A stretch of 64,000 nt of DNA from NCBI RefSeq assembly GCF_036588685.1, contig NC_086380.1, forward strand, positions 49,774,544 to 49,838,543, given 5' to 3'. The stretch comes from Mytilus trossulus (Eukaryota; Mollusca; Bivalvia; Mytilida; Mytilidae). Shown in pieces: positions 53,922 through 64,000 of the stretch (the first letter of the stretch is position 1; the number at the start of each line of letters is the position of its first letter). The notes beneath the pieces were generated by a model. The model saw only the letters and a list, made by a program, of their open reading frames with translations, did not search any database and had not been told where the DNA came from. A program made the position numbers and the translations under genes.

Positions 53922-55210
53922 CTTGATTGTTTTTCTTTTTGTATTTTTTTTTAAACAAATTGTTCTTTGTAATTACATGTTTACCGCCTCGTCAGTGGTT
54001 GTCTTATGTTTTATATCTTATGTTTTGTGTAATTTATCTGGGGACTTCTAATTTTATACATTTCTGCTCTGGACAATTTAGTGCCCGACATTTGTATATA
54101 TTATTGAACTCTGTATGTTGATCTTAAGACCTCTTTTGTTTATTTGTGTCGTTGGATTGGTTCCTATCTCAATGAGATATTCATATTTTTCCTGTTAATC
54201 ATTTCTGAGTATTTTTTTTCACAAGTAAGTTTTAGAAATAAAAAAGGAAATACAAAGATGATAACTGTTGGTTCAAGATTAAATATAATGTCGACTAAAT
54301 TATATAATTCCTTCGGCAAACTTTCAGAAATGTATTGTACCACAATAGTTGATTTCTTGATCTATGGTTCCGGATCATAAAGTATCATAATATATTTTGC
54401 AATTAATCTCTTGGTATCTGCCTCCTGTTAGCGTCGAATTTATGGGTCATAAATTGAGTGGTTGTGTTATCAAAATCAGGTTACCTAAACATATATTATC
54501 AACTTCCTATCCAAACTACTTTGAATAAACGAAAAAGGTATTCCAAAAAATTAATACAGAATTCCAAGGTGAACCAAACAAAAAGTTAAAAAAACCATAA
54601 AAACTAACAAATTCAAACGTTATCATCCAACAGAACGAGTGAAAAATACAACTGTCATAATCCTGACTTGGTACAGACATATTATTGAGAAAAGAATGAT
54701 AGATAAATCTGTTTACATAGCAAGCTATAAACCTCCTATTTGAATGGCAGTTATTCAAAGCATTATATTACATGTGACACAACTAAAGCATTCATGATAT
54801 ATACTCAAAACTGAAATCATTTCTTTTGTGATATTAAAATAACTGCTGTTATCGAAATGAATGTTTAAGAAATGAGCCGAAGGGTGCTGCATCCGTGATT
54901 TCCTAATGTCTAGTTCCCTTATAGGATTTATCAACGGGACTTGATCAGAAAAATTAAGATTGTTAATGGAAAGAACATCACAAATTTACCTGTATGAGGA
55001 ATTAAACGACTCATATCCTTTGTTCTTATTTTTAACAACATGCACAAGCGATTGGAGAAACTCATTTAAAAATAAGAATATATCGAGGAAGAGAGGTGCG
55101 CAGTTGGGTGTCATCGGAATGCCGAAAGGGGAGTTTGAACACTTTGAGAATGATGTCAAAAATGCTTCCCTTAATTATATTTCATTGATTCACTGGATTT
55201 CACTGAGTTA
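53922..55210. other. 3' untranslated region and intergenic sequence
   Basis: Candidate poly(A) signal AATAAA at 54237-54242, about 320 bp after the stop. Further on no gene is recognised; open frames at 54516-54758 and 54960-55211 lack domain character. The part 54960-55210 contains GAAGAGAGGTGCGCAGTTGG and GTCATCGGAATGCCGAAAGG, which reads like part of a decayed repeat but cannot be assigned. Confidence 0.5.
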
Positions 55211-55296
55211 AAAAAAAAATTGTCATTTTGCCCTTTATAAGGACGAAATATATATATATTTCGTCCTTATAAAGGGCAAAATGACAATTTTTTTTT
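55211..55296. repeat. Perfect 86-bp palindrome, no spacer
   Basis: The 43 bases from 55211 (A-run, TTGTCATTTTGCCCTTTATA, AGGACGAAATATATAT) are followed directly by their exact reverse complement. The centre is an alternating AT run. No mismatch was found over 43 pairs. Confidence 0.95.
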
Positions 55297-56142
55297 AGTA
55301 TATAAGTTTTAGAGATCAAATCAAAATGAACCAAAAGTATAGCAAAATCCCAACAAAGAATCAGAGCTTTTGCACGAGGGTGATATATTTTTTAATCTTA
55401 AATATCTTGAAAAAAATTATATCAGCCGATATCAATTAAACAATGGACTTTAATGACAGTACCGCAGTACTGGCTGCTGGGTTGGTGATACACTCTGGGA
55501 CTAGCAGATTACATCAGAGATATATACCCAGTTGTAGAATTACATTCACGGTACTTTTCATATCCCATCAGATGCGCATTTCAACAATTGATATCTTTCT
55601 AGTTGCAAGTCATGTTATTGTTGAATTATCCTGGACATAATTTATAGACATGATCATTGATACGGTGGTTGATTCCGGGTTCTCCAGTTTCCTGTACATT
55701 ATTTATAGACATGATCATTGATACGGTGGTTGATTCCGGGTTCTCCAGTTTCCTGTACAAGTAAAAACTGCAAGCCACGAAAAAACCATTACTGTGATAT
55801 AAGTGGAGTTAAAAACTAATCAATCAATCAATGATTGAGCTTTTGTTTGTTTAAAAGCAAATTCAATACAGTAATATGTCAGTATATATGTAAAGATGTC
55901 TGTTGGGTCAACTTTGTCAGAATTTATGCCGAAAAATAGTTTCAAAGAGTTCGAAGAGCCACTACATACAAGTAAAAGTCTGAAATGCCCTATATCCGAA
56001 CTCGTCTGTACTGATTTGTATTCGACCGTTATGAATTGGTTGCACATTTTCTCAATATTACTCGACTGTAGTCTGAACAATACTTAATATTCTGAACTAG
56101 TACTGAACCTTTACTTGACCACTACGTAACCATTTAATAATA
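55297..56142. other. Repeat-derived stretch without a gene
   Basis: 55443-55620 (CAGTACTGGCTGCTGGGTTG and CAGATGCGCATTTCAACAAT) resembles a common mussel repeat in divergent form. 55640-55758 is a tandem duplication. 56060-56142 has a series of CTGAAC..ACTTGACC-like words that also occur downstream of 57786, so the TIR element that follows inserted into a short-period degenerate repeat. Confidence 0.55.
55640..55758. repeat. Perfect tandem duplication, period 61 bp
   Basis: ATTTATAGACATGATCATTG begins at 55640 and 55701; the second copy is identical for 58 bases, ending CAGTTTCCTGTACA. Exact identity suggests a very recent event or an assembly artefact. Confidence 0.95.
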
Positions 56143-56396
56143 TTTTGAACCATCTTCGCTAGCCAAGGGTTACAATCCACTCCCGCTCTCTTCACCCTTG
56201 GCGGATTGAGACAATTTCGGAGACACAAGGTAAGGATTTTTATTGGTTGGAGTTGAAACTCGCTGTATCCAATCAAAAAGTGCCTATAACATGATCACGT
56301 GTAAATGTAGAAAGTGTTTGTAAACAATTGCCACGTGTTTATTGTGTAACAAGTCTTAACATCCCTGAACATACGACTATGTTTATTTTAGTCGTT

Positions 56397-57478
56397 ATAT
56401 TTTTAGATGTTGACGTTCCCTTGTCACCATCTTACGGTGTTTATATATCTAAACTTGAACGATTCGCTCGTGTATGTAACAATGTTTTAGATTTTAACGA
56501 GAGAAATTTATGTGTAATTAATGAAAAATTATTACACCAGGGTTTTCGATATCACAAACTAGTCAAAACATTTACTAAATTTTATCATCGATATAAGGAC
56601 ATCATTCGTAGATATAGCTCAACATGCAGACTTCTTATCCGTTCAGGTATTTCACATTCAATTTTTTATGGAAATATTCTTTATAAAGCACAAAGGTGTC
56701 AGTATTCACCTCGGAAACTAGCAAAACCTTTGAATAGACTTATTAAGAAGGTATATAGTTACGATACTGTTGTCAGGTCATTAAAGATTGCATATTTTGG
56801 CGTTAATATTGATTCACTTATAGGGTCTTTGCATTGGAACTAAACATATTTATTCAAAAACCAGTTATTGGTATGACACGGGTTATGTTCTTCTCATATA
56901 TGTTATGATGGTATGCTACTAAACCCCTAACGGGAAGGATTGTGCCTGATGTTCATATGATGAAATCATAATCTTTCAGTCAGTTTTATTGAAATCTGGA
57001 GCTACATGTCAGTTAACTGCTAGTAGTCTGTTGTTATTTATGTATAACTGTCATTTTGTTTATTTTCTTTAGTTACATCTTCTGACATCAGACTCAGACT
57101 TCTCTTGAAATGAATTTTAATATGCGTATTGTTATGCGTTTATTTTTCTACATTGGCTAGAGGTGTAAGGGGAGGGTTGAGATCTCACAAACATGTTTAA
57201 CCCCGCCGCATTTATGCGCATGTCCCAAGTCAGGAGCCTCTGGCCTTTGTTAGTCTTGTGTTACTTTAATTTTGGTTTCTTGTGTACAATTTGGAAATTA
57301 GTATGGCGTTCATTATCACTGAGCTAATAAATATTTGTTTAGGGGCCATCTGAAGGACGCCTCCGGGTGCGGGAATTTCTCGCTACATTGAAGACCTGTT
57401 GGTGACCTTCTGTTGTTGTTTTTTCTTTGGTCGGGTTGTTGTCTCTTTGGCACATTCCCCATTTCCATTCTCAATTTT
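56397..57478 (+). mobile_element. Penelope-like retroelement fragment, copy 2
   Basis: Coding part 56400-56843 is followed by a tail with CCCCGCCGCATTTATGCGCA, TGTCCCAAGTCAGGAGCCTC, TTCTCGCTACATTGAAGACC and TCGGGTTGTTGTCTCTTTGG, ending near CCCCATTTCCATTCTC. It is 5'-truncated within the C-terminal part of the RT gene. It lies between the inverted repeats of the 56151-57778 element. Confidence 0.75.
56400..56843 (+). pseudogene. RT C-terminal region, 5'-truncated copy
   Basis: About 147 codons colinear with residues after the catalytic domain of the gene at 4098-5843: DVPLSPSYGVYISKLERFAR, VCNNVLDFNERN, LLHQGFRYHKLVKTFTKFYH, RYKDII and LIRSGISHSIFYGNILYKAQ. It ends VNIDSLIGSLHWN. The catalytic domain is absent, so no activity is possible. 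The open frame starts at an unrelated GTG or ATG upstream of the truncation point. Sequence differs enough from the first copy (about half the residues in places) to be a separate subfamily. Confidence 0.75.
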
Positions 57479-57778
57479 ATTAGTGACAACTTGAATGTTT
57501 TTAATCAACTAATTGGAGTTCCTGTGTATGTTTCATTCACAAATGTATGAATGTTGACATATATTTCATTTCCGGATTTACCAAGTGTGTACAATCTAGA
57601 CGCTACCATGTGTTTACCTCCAAATTGAAGAGTTCAAGTGGTACCATTGGTCAAGAATAATGTATACGGAAAGGGCGTGACCGTTTAGTCTTCCGATAGA
57701 TAGCGCAACAAATGTTGTCTCAATCCGGCAAGGTTGAAGAGAGCAGGAGTGGATCGTAACCCTTGGCTAGCGAAGATG

Positions 57779-58861
57779 TTTTGAATCATACTCGACAAAG
57801 TCATATTCATTCTCCCAATATCTGAAGCAGGCTCGACCTTGTTTGAACCATAACCAACCAGGTCTGAATCATACTCGACACACTAGTATATCTATTTCTA
57901 TTCGTTGTAGTTTATCAATAAGAACTTATTTAAATAACAGTTGTTTCCCTTTGCTTAAAATTTGCCCAAAAAACTTGAAATCCCGATTCCATTCGTTTGA
58001 TGTGTTTGAGCTTTTGGTTTTGCCATTAATGGCCATTATAGTCTTTCCGTTTTGAATTTTCCTCGGCTTCGGTATTTTAATGATTTTACTTTTTTACAAA
58101 TAGCATTGAAACCAATAATTTTAAATATACACGATTTACAATGATATAGTAATCAATACCATATTCATCAACACTAATTTAGATATATACACATATGCAT
58201 ACAATGTAGATTACCTGACCAAATAAAGCGATTTACACAGATTAAAAACATATGTAATAAATTGATTTTTTAGTTTAATAATCGAAATATTACGTGCATT
58301 ACCATGTTCATTAAAAATTCTAGAACATTCGACCGTTAATATCATAAATGGTTTTCCAAATTTTAGGATTGTTTCGAATACATTAATTATTTCTGGGAAA
58401 TTTTCGAAAGTTTTAAAACCTGGTATACAAGTATGGTGACTACCCAGTTTAGTTGATAACGCAGAGAACATTTTTATATGAAGCAACCTTAATAATTGAT
58501 TTTAAAAATCACCTTGTTTTTGTAAATCAAAGAATTTTATATTAGAGAAATTCCAAAGCCATCCTTGATAACCTTTTAAGTAAGGAATTGGGTTCCAAAA
58601 TTAAAATTGCCAAAACCTTTAGGTTGAGTATTTAAATTTGATTAAAATTGAACCAATGACATACATTAGACATCTTAACAAGGTTAAATGACCTCAGTAC
58701 AAGAGTGTTTTACAGGTAAAAAAAAGTCCTATTATTTCTATTAGGGTCAAAGTGGTGCGAATCATATGAATAAAGAATATAGAATTTTGTAATTTTTCAC
58801 TACAAATGCACATGACATTTTTCGCTGCGATATTTAGCAAACGTTTTTCACGAAAATGTAG
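57779..58861. other. Intergenic, with a dispersed tail and an unassigned open frame
   Basis: 57985-58090 (CCATTCGTTTGATGTGTTTG and AGCTTTTGGTTTTGCCATTA) is a dispersed repeat tail. A 91-codon minus-strand frame (58211-58486) is listed separately. Other than these I see nothing. Confidence 0.55.
58211..58486 (-). pseudogene. Possible fragment of a repeated uncharacterised protein
   Basis: 91 codons with KLGSHHTCIPGFKTFENFPE and IINVFETILKFGKPFMILTV, which look protein-like: compositionally balanced, with a plausible helix-rich pattern. From memory a similar segment occurs in uncharacterised, multi-copy proteins of molluscs and cnidarians where 'KP...L.VDGG.DENPR' follows; here the sequence after ILTV diverges, suggesting decay. 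No catalytic motif can be pointed to, and it may be chance. Confidence 0.25.
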
Positions 58862-59960
58862 GTGTCACCTCAACTGTTACAGTTTTATGAGTCCACTGGC
58901 GTGTGCATGAACATTTTGCTTACTCGTATGTATGTCCAAGAAGTGAACAGCTTTTGTGGAGGAAGTGTCATAGTGCGGGCTGCTATCTCTAATGACTGTA
59001 AAACGGAATTGGAACATGTTCTGGGTAATTCAAAAACTCAATGACATAGAGACGAAACTCTCAAACCTCACCATATTCATGTTATTAACCCACAGGATAA
59101 CTCTATGCCTCATACATCGCGCTTAAGGGGATCCTGGGTATGAATTATTTTTTTTTCTAATATAGGATTTCGCTATATTTTTTTATAAATGAACTTTATC
59201 ATATACTTAAAAGAAAATTTAAATAAAAAAATGGGATCACCGTTCATTTAAGCTCACAATCTGCCACCGGAAGAAGCATACATTTTTGTTAATGTCCTTT
59301 TTTCTGTTGAGCTAATAGGAGAAATAGAGGTAATATCGAAATAAAAACATAACCTAATTACAGACATCGCTTTAATTTTACAATTATTCAGTTTATGTAC
59401 AGCTTATTTGAAAACAATAGTAAAAAATACTGATGAGTTAAAAAAAATATTTTAAATTTAATGCCAAAAATGGCATTTTTGCACTAAAAGGAGATAATTT
59501 TTAGCTTTTTCAATGATATGAATCATCTGTGGCCAAACCGAATCGTTATTTTTTTGGTTGATTTTTGTACCATATCATAAAGTAATAACTAATAGTGTAT
59601 TAAATAAGATTTGTAATAAAAAAATAAAGGTTTATTTTTTTGCTGAAATTTTTGTACCCACGAGCCACCTTAATACTTTTTGCAGATTTTCATCAATGTG
59701 CTACTTTATCCTTCAAAATCAGCGGACTTGTATCCTATTGAACATGCAAGTGACTAGATGAATAAACGTGTGCACTATCATCAATTGCTGCCTCGAATAC
59801 TTGGTCAGCTCCGACAAATTTTGTAACAGAGATGGCTTACAATTCAACTCGACAACATTAGAACATTGATTGCATGCGTGTCGAGGAGATGCGGGGCAGT
59901 CTAAGCAGCGAGAGATGGTCATATGCAGTACTTGTTTCAAGGCACTGGAAGTAACTCTCA
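58862..59960 (+). pseudogene. Tc1-like transposase pseudogene split by a TTAA element
   Basis: First part (58862-59122): YVQEVNSFCGGSVIVRAAIS and the following LEHVLGN match the region of Tc1 transposases around the second catalytic Asp ('..GGSVMVWGGIS..'), with DNSMPHTSR (from DNA.PHTAR) just before the interruption. Second part (59674-59960), after the TTAA insertion: FLQIFINVLLYPSKSADLYP, IEHASD, then RVHYHQLLPRILGQLRQIL and IRTLIACVSRRCGAV, the classic C-terminus with the final acidic site in 'SPDL.PIEH.WD'. There are stops after ASD and after LRQIL, and a stop in the first part, so it is dead. The N-terminal DNA-binding part is not recognisable upstream. Confidence 0.8.
59127..59669. mobile_element. 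543-bp TTAA-flanked non-autonomous element
   Basis: TTAA at 59123-59126 and 59670-59673 flank the element. The ends are imperfect inverted repeats: GGGGATCCTGGGTA on the left and, read inward from the right, GGTGGCTCGTGGGTA. It interrupts the Tc1-like pseudogene exactly, and removing it with one TTAA restores colinearity with the transposase family. TTAA duplications are typical of piggyBac and Kolobok elements; which one applies cannot be told from these ends. A partial copy is at 50296-50620. Confidence 0.85.
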
Positions 59961-61649
59961 TGTGTCATGTTCTCTCTTCAACCATAACACTCACACATTT
60001 CAAAACTCTCTGTACGCTTCATAATAGAATAAAATAAAATAAAAGATAAAACTGCTGAAAGTGTCGTTTTTAACCTCTAAGTTATAGTGTTGACTGGAAA
60101 TGTCATTCATATTTGAATTTTCTCTAGAAACACCTATAAATTATCTATCTTGTTTTACACATGACCTTCTATATGTGATTATTTACAACCATTAATGAGT
60201 TTTTGTGATATATTATATAGATGACATTATTTCAAAATATCAATAAAACTTGTTAATACATTATGATCGTAGTGCTAATATCTTCCAACAAAACTGGCAA
60301 ATATGTTATGTCAACAGGGATAGGTAGATGAAAAACCAGGTCATTGAAGGTTACGCAAATGAAAAAGACCCACGTATTTCAAGAAATTAATTATATATCC
60401 TACGTCTGTGACCAAAGATCAAAGTGTTTTCATCTTGTGTGCCTGCGCCTGACATAAACAGATTTCTGAATTAAATTTCATCTTCTACGGCCGCGACCGA
60501 AAAGTAACGTGTTTTGGAAATAGTTTTCATTTTCGAAGTCCGCAACCGAAAATAAACGAACAGTTTAATCCTGGTACCTTTGATAACTATTTAATACAAG
60601 TAAAATATTAAAAATGGCAGTTTTATGTTTTAAACAGTCGTTAAAGATGTCATCTTTTACTTTAATTTATATACAGATATTTGTATGAAAGTAATAGCTG
60701 TCCCTGTTGAATGATTAATTCAATGAATATTATACTAAAAAATGATAATATGCATATTTTTGAGACTATAAATGATTACAAGAAAACATTATTTAGTAAA
60801 CAAAGTAATTAAAATTTCGTGTTTTAAGATCAACACAGTCATGAAATAATTAGCCTTTTCATTAAAATTCAGTTCACATCTCAAAAGCACGAGGTACATG
60901 CTGTAAGTCAGATTTATTACCTTAGAATTCTAATTGACATCGTATTCAAAGAAAGTTAATTGAATCATTAGTATAAATGTAAAGAGGATTTAATTCAGAA
61001 TTGGTATGTTTTTTCGTTTATTTCAAAGCAAGCAACACAGTCTATAGATAGAAGCTGTGTACATTTAGTTAAATTCTATCATTTTTAATTTTAATTATAT
61101 TTTTTATAGAAGGCACATACATTGATGTGTCTAATTTCGGAATGCATTTTTGGCATCTACAAAAATATAGTAATATTAGCTATTATAAATAATTTTGGCA
61201 GTTTGCTCATTCTAACAACTTTTGTCCATTCATTTAGGAGTTGTAATGTATTTTTAGTATAGAATTGTATGGAACAAACCGGATCAGTATCAGACCGGTG
61301 AAGATTCAACATGCGTATCGTTCAAAAATTGTTATACCGCAGAACCATATGTTTCAACTTTGTCTGCAAAGTGAATTAAAGGACGATACCAGTTTCGGTT
61401 ACTAGTAATATTTTTTTGCCAAGTTTAAAAAAGCTATTGTTACAACAAAACGATCATTTATATGAAACATATGGGAATATTATGACTTTGATACATCATT
61501 TCAAAGTTGTGTACCAATATTCATTATAAATCAGACTTTTACGAGTGGATGCTACTATGAACACAATGTAATTCCAACCCTAAAAACCAACTGTTTACAC
61601 AAATTTGATTTTTTAAATGATCTCTCGAGATAATAACTTAATAGTTATC
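59961..61649. other. No gene seen
   Basis: A+T-rich. A short piece at 60568-60592 (TCCTGGTACCTTTGATAACT) is the end of the 'TAATCCTGGTA' repeat. Around 60480-60560 two CCG-rich words (GGCCGCGACCGAAAAGTAAC, CGCAACCGAAAATAAACG) form a small degenerate direct repeat. Nothing else is supported. Confidence 0.55.
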
Positions 61650-62620
61650 AAATGTACCGTGTTTATGATTTGATACGCCAGACGCTCGGTTCGTTTAAAT
61701 ATTGCCACCGTCACACATTGGCGTACAGACCGACATGCACTTGACGCACAGAGAAAATTGAGTAAGAGAAACGCTTTGCAATCGTTAGATGCCGCGTTTT
61801 GTAAAAGTTTGCAGTAAGTCAAAATGAAAATGTTAACGCTTGGCGAAAGCTGTAACTCAGGAAATTTGAATGCAGCATACACATTTTCATCTAGCTCTAG
61901 CGTTTTTGAGCCTTTACGTGTTCGCTGCAAGCACGTAATACCTAACGCACGTTACAAGCCCGTTAGAAAACACGACATATAAGTTTGAGACACGTTTATG
62001 ACACGTTGTATACGCATCAAGATCGTATTCTGACATTCATCGAAACTTGCTTTAACAATGACATTAACATAGTGACATATGTCATTGAATTTAAAAGACC
62101 ATTGTATCCAGAAGTAGTACACAGAATGCAATTTAGAATGGAAATGGGGAAATGTCAAAGAGGCAACAACCCGACCAAGACCTATCGGTCTTCAATGTAG
62201 CAAAAAAAATCCTGCAACCGGATCTGGGCTTCAGCTGGCCCATTAGTAAAGATATGTACTAGTTCAGTGAAACAACTCATAAATACATGTCCTAGGCACG
62301 CCGAAAGCACGGATAATCGTCCCAAGTACGACCGAAACGCGTTTCAGATACGTTCAAGGGACGTGTTTTTCGTAGCGAACATTTCGTCTACGTTAGAAAC
62401 GCCAAAATACGTTACTTGAAGGCCCTAAACATGCTTCAAGCTCGTTGTGCACAAGATACAGATATGATTGACAAGTTGAAGCGTCCAAAAAACTAGCAAA
62501 TAGGCAGCGTTCATTGTTTTGGACACTCCCGGCGTACGTCAGTTCTACACCCTGATGTGTGACGCCAGTATAACACATCAATCACGTACAGAACAAAATA
62601 ATTAGGAAGCCAAACAAGTA
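61650..62620. repeat. CpG- and ACG-rich repeat block, interrupted
   Basis: Unlike its surroundings this block is dense in CpG, mostly as ACG or CGT (GACACGTTTATGACACGTTG, CAAGTACGACCGAAACGCG, CAGATACGTTCAAGGGACGT). It starts after a TAATCCTGGTA-type fragment (GATACGCCAGACGCTCGG). Near both edges CACACATTGGCGTAC (61714) and TGTGTGACGCCAG (62556) are an imperfect inverted pair, which could mark the ends of a DNA element of about 0.85 kb. A reversed retroelement tail splits it at 62136-62200. Open frames in it have no domain character. Confidence 0.55.
62136..62200 (-). repeat. Retroelement tail fragment, reverse orientation
   Basis: GGAAATGGGGAAATGTCAAA then GAGGCAACAACCCGACCAAG is the reverse complement of the end of the retroelement tail at 57428-57470. 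Only the extreme 3' end is present. Confidence 0.8.
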
Positions 62621-62679
62621 TAAAGCTGAAGAGCCTCCATTACCAAAATTCAAAAATATATCATATACATCCTTCGACG

Positions 62680-63670
62680 ACGGTGTTTATATATATCAAC
62701 TTGTACGATTCGTTCGTGTATGTGACAATGATTTAGATTTTTACGAGAGAAATTTATGTATTACTGAAAAATTAGTACACCAGGGTTTTCGATATCACAA
62801 ACTAGTCAAAACATTTAATTCGTACATATAGCCCATCATGCAGACATCTTATACATTCAGGTATTTCACATGCAATGTTTTATGGAAATATTCTTTATAA
62901 AGCACAAAAATGTCAGTATTTACCTCAAAAGCTAACAAAACCTTTAAATATACTTATTAAGAAGGTATATAGTTACGATACTGTTGTCGGGTCATTAAAG
63001 ATTGCATATGTTGGCGTTAACATTGATTCACTTATAGGATCTTTGCATCGGAACTAAACATATCTATTTAAAAACCAGTTGTTGGCATGACACGGGTTAT
63101 GTTCTTCTCATACATGTTATGATGGTATGATACAAAACCTCTCGCCACTCTTATGATGAAGACATAATCTTTCAATCAGTTTAATTGAAGTCTGGAGCTG
63201 ACATGTCAGTTAACTGCTAGTAATCTGATGTTATTCATTTATTATTGTCATTTTGTTTATTTTCTTTGGTTACATCTTCTGACATCAGACTCGGACTTCT
63301 CATGAGCTGAATTTTAATGTGCGTATTGTTATGCGTTCACTTTTTTGCATTGGCTAGAGGTATAGGGGATAGTTTAAATCTCATAAACATGTTTACCCCC
63401 GCCGCATTTTTGCGCCTGTCCCAAGTCAGGAGACTCTAGCCTTTGTTAGTCTTGTTTTATTTACATTTTTATTTTTTGGGTACAATTCGAAGTTTAGTTT
63501 GGCGTTCTATATAACTGAACTAGTATATCTATTTGTTTAGGGGCCAGCTGATGGATGCCTCCTGGTGCGGGAATTTCTCGCTGCATTGAAAACCTGTTGG
63601 TGACCTTCTGTTGTTGTCTGCTCTATGATCGGGTTGTTGTTTCTTTGACACATTCCATTCTTAATTTTAC
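62680..63670 (+). mobile_element. Penelope-like retroelement fragment, copy 3
   Basis: Closely follows copy 2 (56397-57478): coding remnant 62690-63055 (for example MFYGNILYKAQKCQYLPQKL and VGSLKIAYVGVNIDSLIGSL), then the same tail (CCCCGCCGCATTTTTGCGCC, CCCAAGTCAGGAGACTCTAG, ATCGGGTTGTTGTTTCTTTG). Compared with copy 2 the coding part has lost about 38 bp at 62815, which breaks the frame. It is 5'-truncated. Confidence 0.8.
62690..63055 (+). pseudogene. RT C-terminal remnant, frameshifted
   Basis: GVYIYQLVRFVRVCDNDLDF and GFRYHKLVKTFN precede a deletion; afterwards a frame resumes with SGISHAMFYGNILYKAQKCQ through SLHRN and stop. It is a broken copy of the region at 56400-56843, with no catalytic domain. 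Confidence 0.75.
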
Positions 63671-64000
63671 CTGACATGTAAAGACAGAAAATCTAACACT
63701 ACACTAGATCCAACCATCTAAAGAAGAAGTTTCACTGGGGTAGTGTTATCTTTTCTTATCACGAAAGACGTGTCTGTTATATTCACCGTGTTATATATAT
63801 TTAGATAAAATAAGAATGCGTGGTATGTTTCATAAGTCGAGATCTATCAAATCTTATTTGGATTCTGAAATCATTTTCTGTATTTAAAATGTATACTAGT
63901 TAAAACACACATAAGCCTTATGTGCGAAATCAATATTTAATTCCATTCAAACAGTTTATCACAAACATACACTTCAGTGTACTAAATTTCTTCAAAAAAT
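63671..64000. other. Nothing recognised
   Basis: 330 bp of A+T-rich sequence after the end of the third retroelement fragment; no open frame, repeat or RNA seen. Confidence 0.5.

Larger units (their letters stand above)
56151..57778. mobile_element. TIR element (CATCTTCGCTAGCC ends) enclosing a retroelement piece
   Basis: About 60 bp at each end are inverted repeats (CATCTTCGCTAGCCAAGGGT, then TAC.ATCCACTCC.GCTCTCT and GGATTGAGACAA). TTTTGAA lies directly outside both ends (56143-56149 and 57779-57785), the eighth base differing (C or T), consistent with a 7- or 8-bp target duplication. The interior includes 5'-truncated retroelement sequence (56397-57478). No transposase is present. An 8-bp duplication is shared by hAT and P elements, but the ends CATCTTCG are not the usual hAT CAGGG type. 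Confidence 0.85.

Noticed and set aside
61613..61930. 105-codon minus-strand frame in the CpG-rich block
   Set aside because: No domain, no splice context; open because the block is low in A+T-rich stop codons.

Overview
The window is eukaryotic and very probably from a bivalve mollusc, most likely a marine mussel (Mytilus). It is strongly A+T-rich. Its few genes are split by GT-AG introns, and most of the rest is dispersed repeats that I recognise from memory as typical of mussels and other bivalves. Examples are the AGCTCACCTGGCC inverted-repeat family, the 'TGACCTTGACCTCAT' satellite, and retroelement tails ending in CACATCTTCCTATATC. The species call is an inference. I see no prokaryotic gene organisation, no CRISPR array and no virus-derived gene.

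Three host genes can be supported. (1) PRKRIP1, minus strand, 14123-25340, six coding exons reconstructed with matching splice phases (224 codons). It is an RNA-binding spliceosome protein of the DUF1168 family and the most secure call here. (2) A plus-strand gene at 31058-38915, three coding exons and 1121 codons, behind a CpG-rich 5' end near 30.87 kb. It encodes a disordered, Ser/Lys-rich nuclear protein with an AT-hook core and basic 'RRRSADP' modules spaced about 62 residues apart. A mitotic-chromatin role is possible but not shown. (3) A plus-strand gene at 43311-53921, five exons and 608 codons, for a secreted or surface protein: signal peptide, ten-cysteine domain, long acidic Ser/Thr stalk and a C-terminal hydrophobic tail that suggests GPI anchoring. 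Genes 1 and 2 are divergent, separated by about 5.7 kb that is largely transposons.

The rest is a layered transposon landscape. 0-7 kb: a CAGGGGC-ended DNA element (2146-3727) and a 5'-truncated Penelope-like retroelement with one in-frame stop (4098-6860). 7-14 kb: two AGCTCACC elements joined as a giant inverted repeat, a decayed Harbinger transposase, a perfect 34-bp-arm hairpin and a 147-149 bp tandem array. 14-25 kb: PRKRIP1, whose introns hold two terminal-inverted-repeat (TIR) elements, tandem arrays and a duplicated tRNA-like unit. 26-31 kb: three more TIR elements, one ending at the promoter of gene 2. 40-42 kb: a foldback element and a decayed retroelement. 43-53 kb: gene 3, whose first intron contains a 2.5-kb CACTGG-ended element with many copies of a GATGGTCGTAAC motif. 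55-64 kb: an 86-nt perfect palindrome, a truncated retroelement inside a 1.6-kb TIR element, a Tc1-like transposase pseudogene split by a TTAA element, a CpG-rich anomalous block and a third retroelement fragment.

Nothing here amounts to a clear new multi-gene system. The most unusual items are the GATGGTCGTAAC element with its apparent 5-bp target duplication, the set of hAT-like ends with 5- or 6-bp rather than 8-bp duplications, and several perfect palindromes that look too young to match their decayed surroundings.
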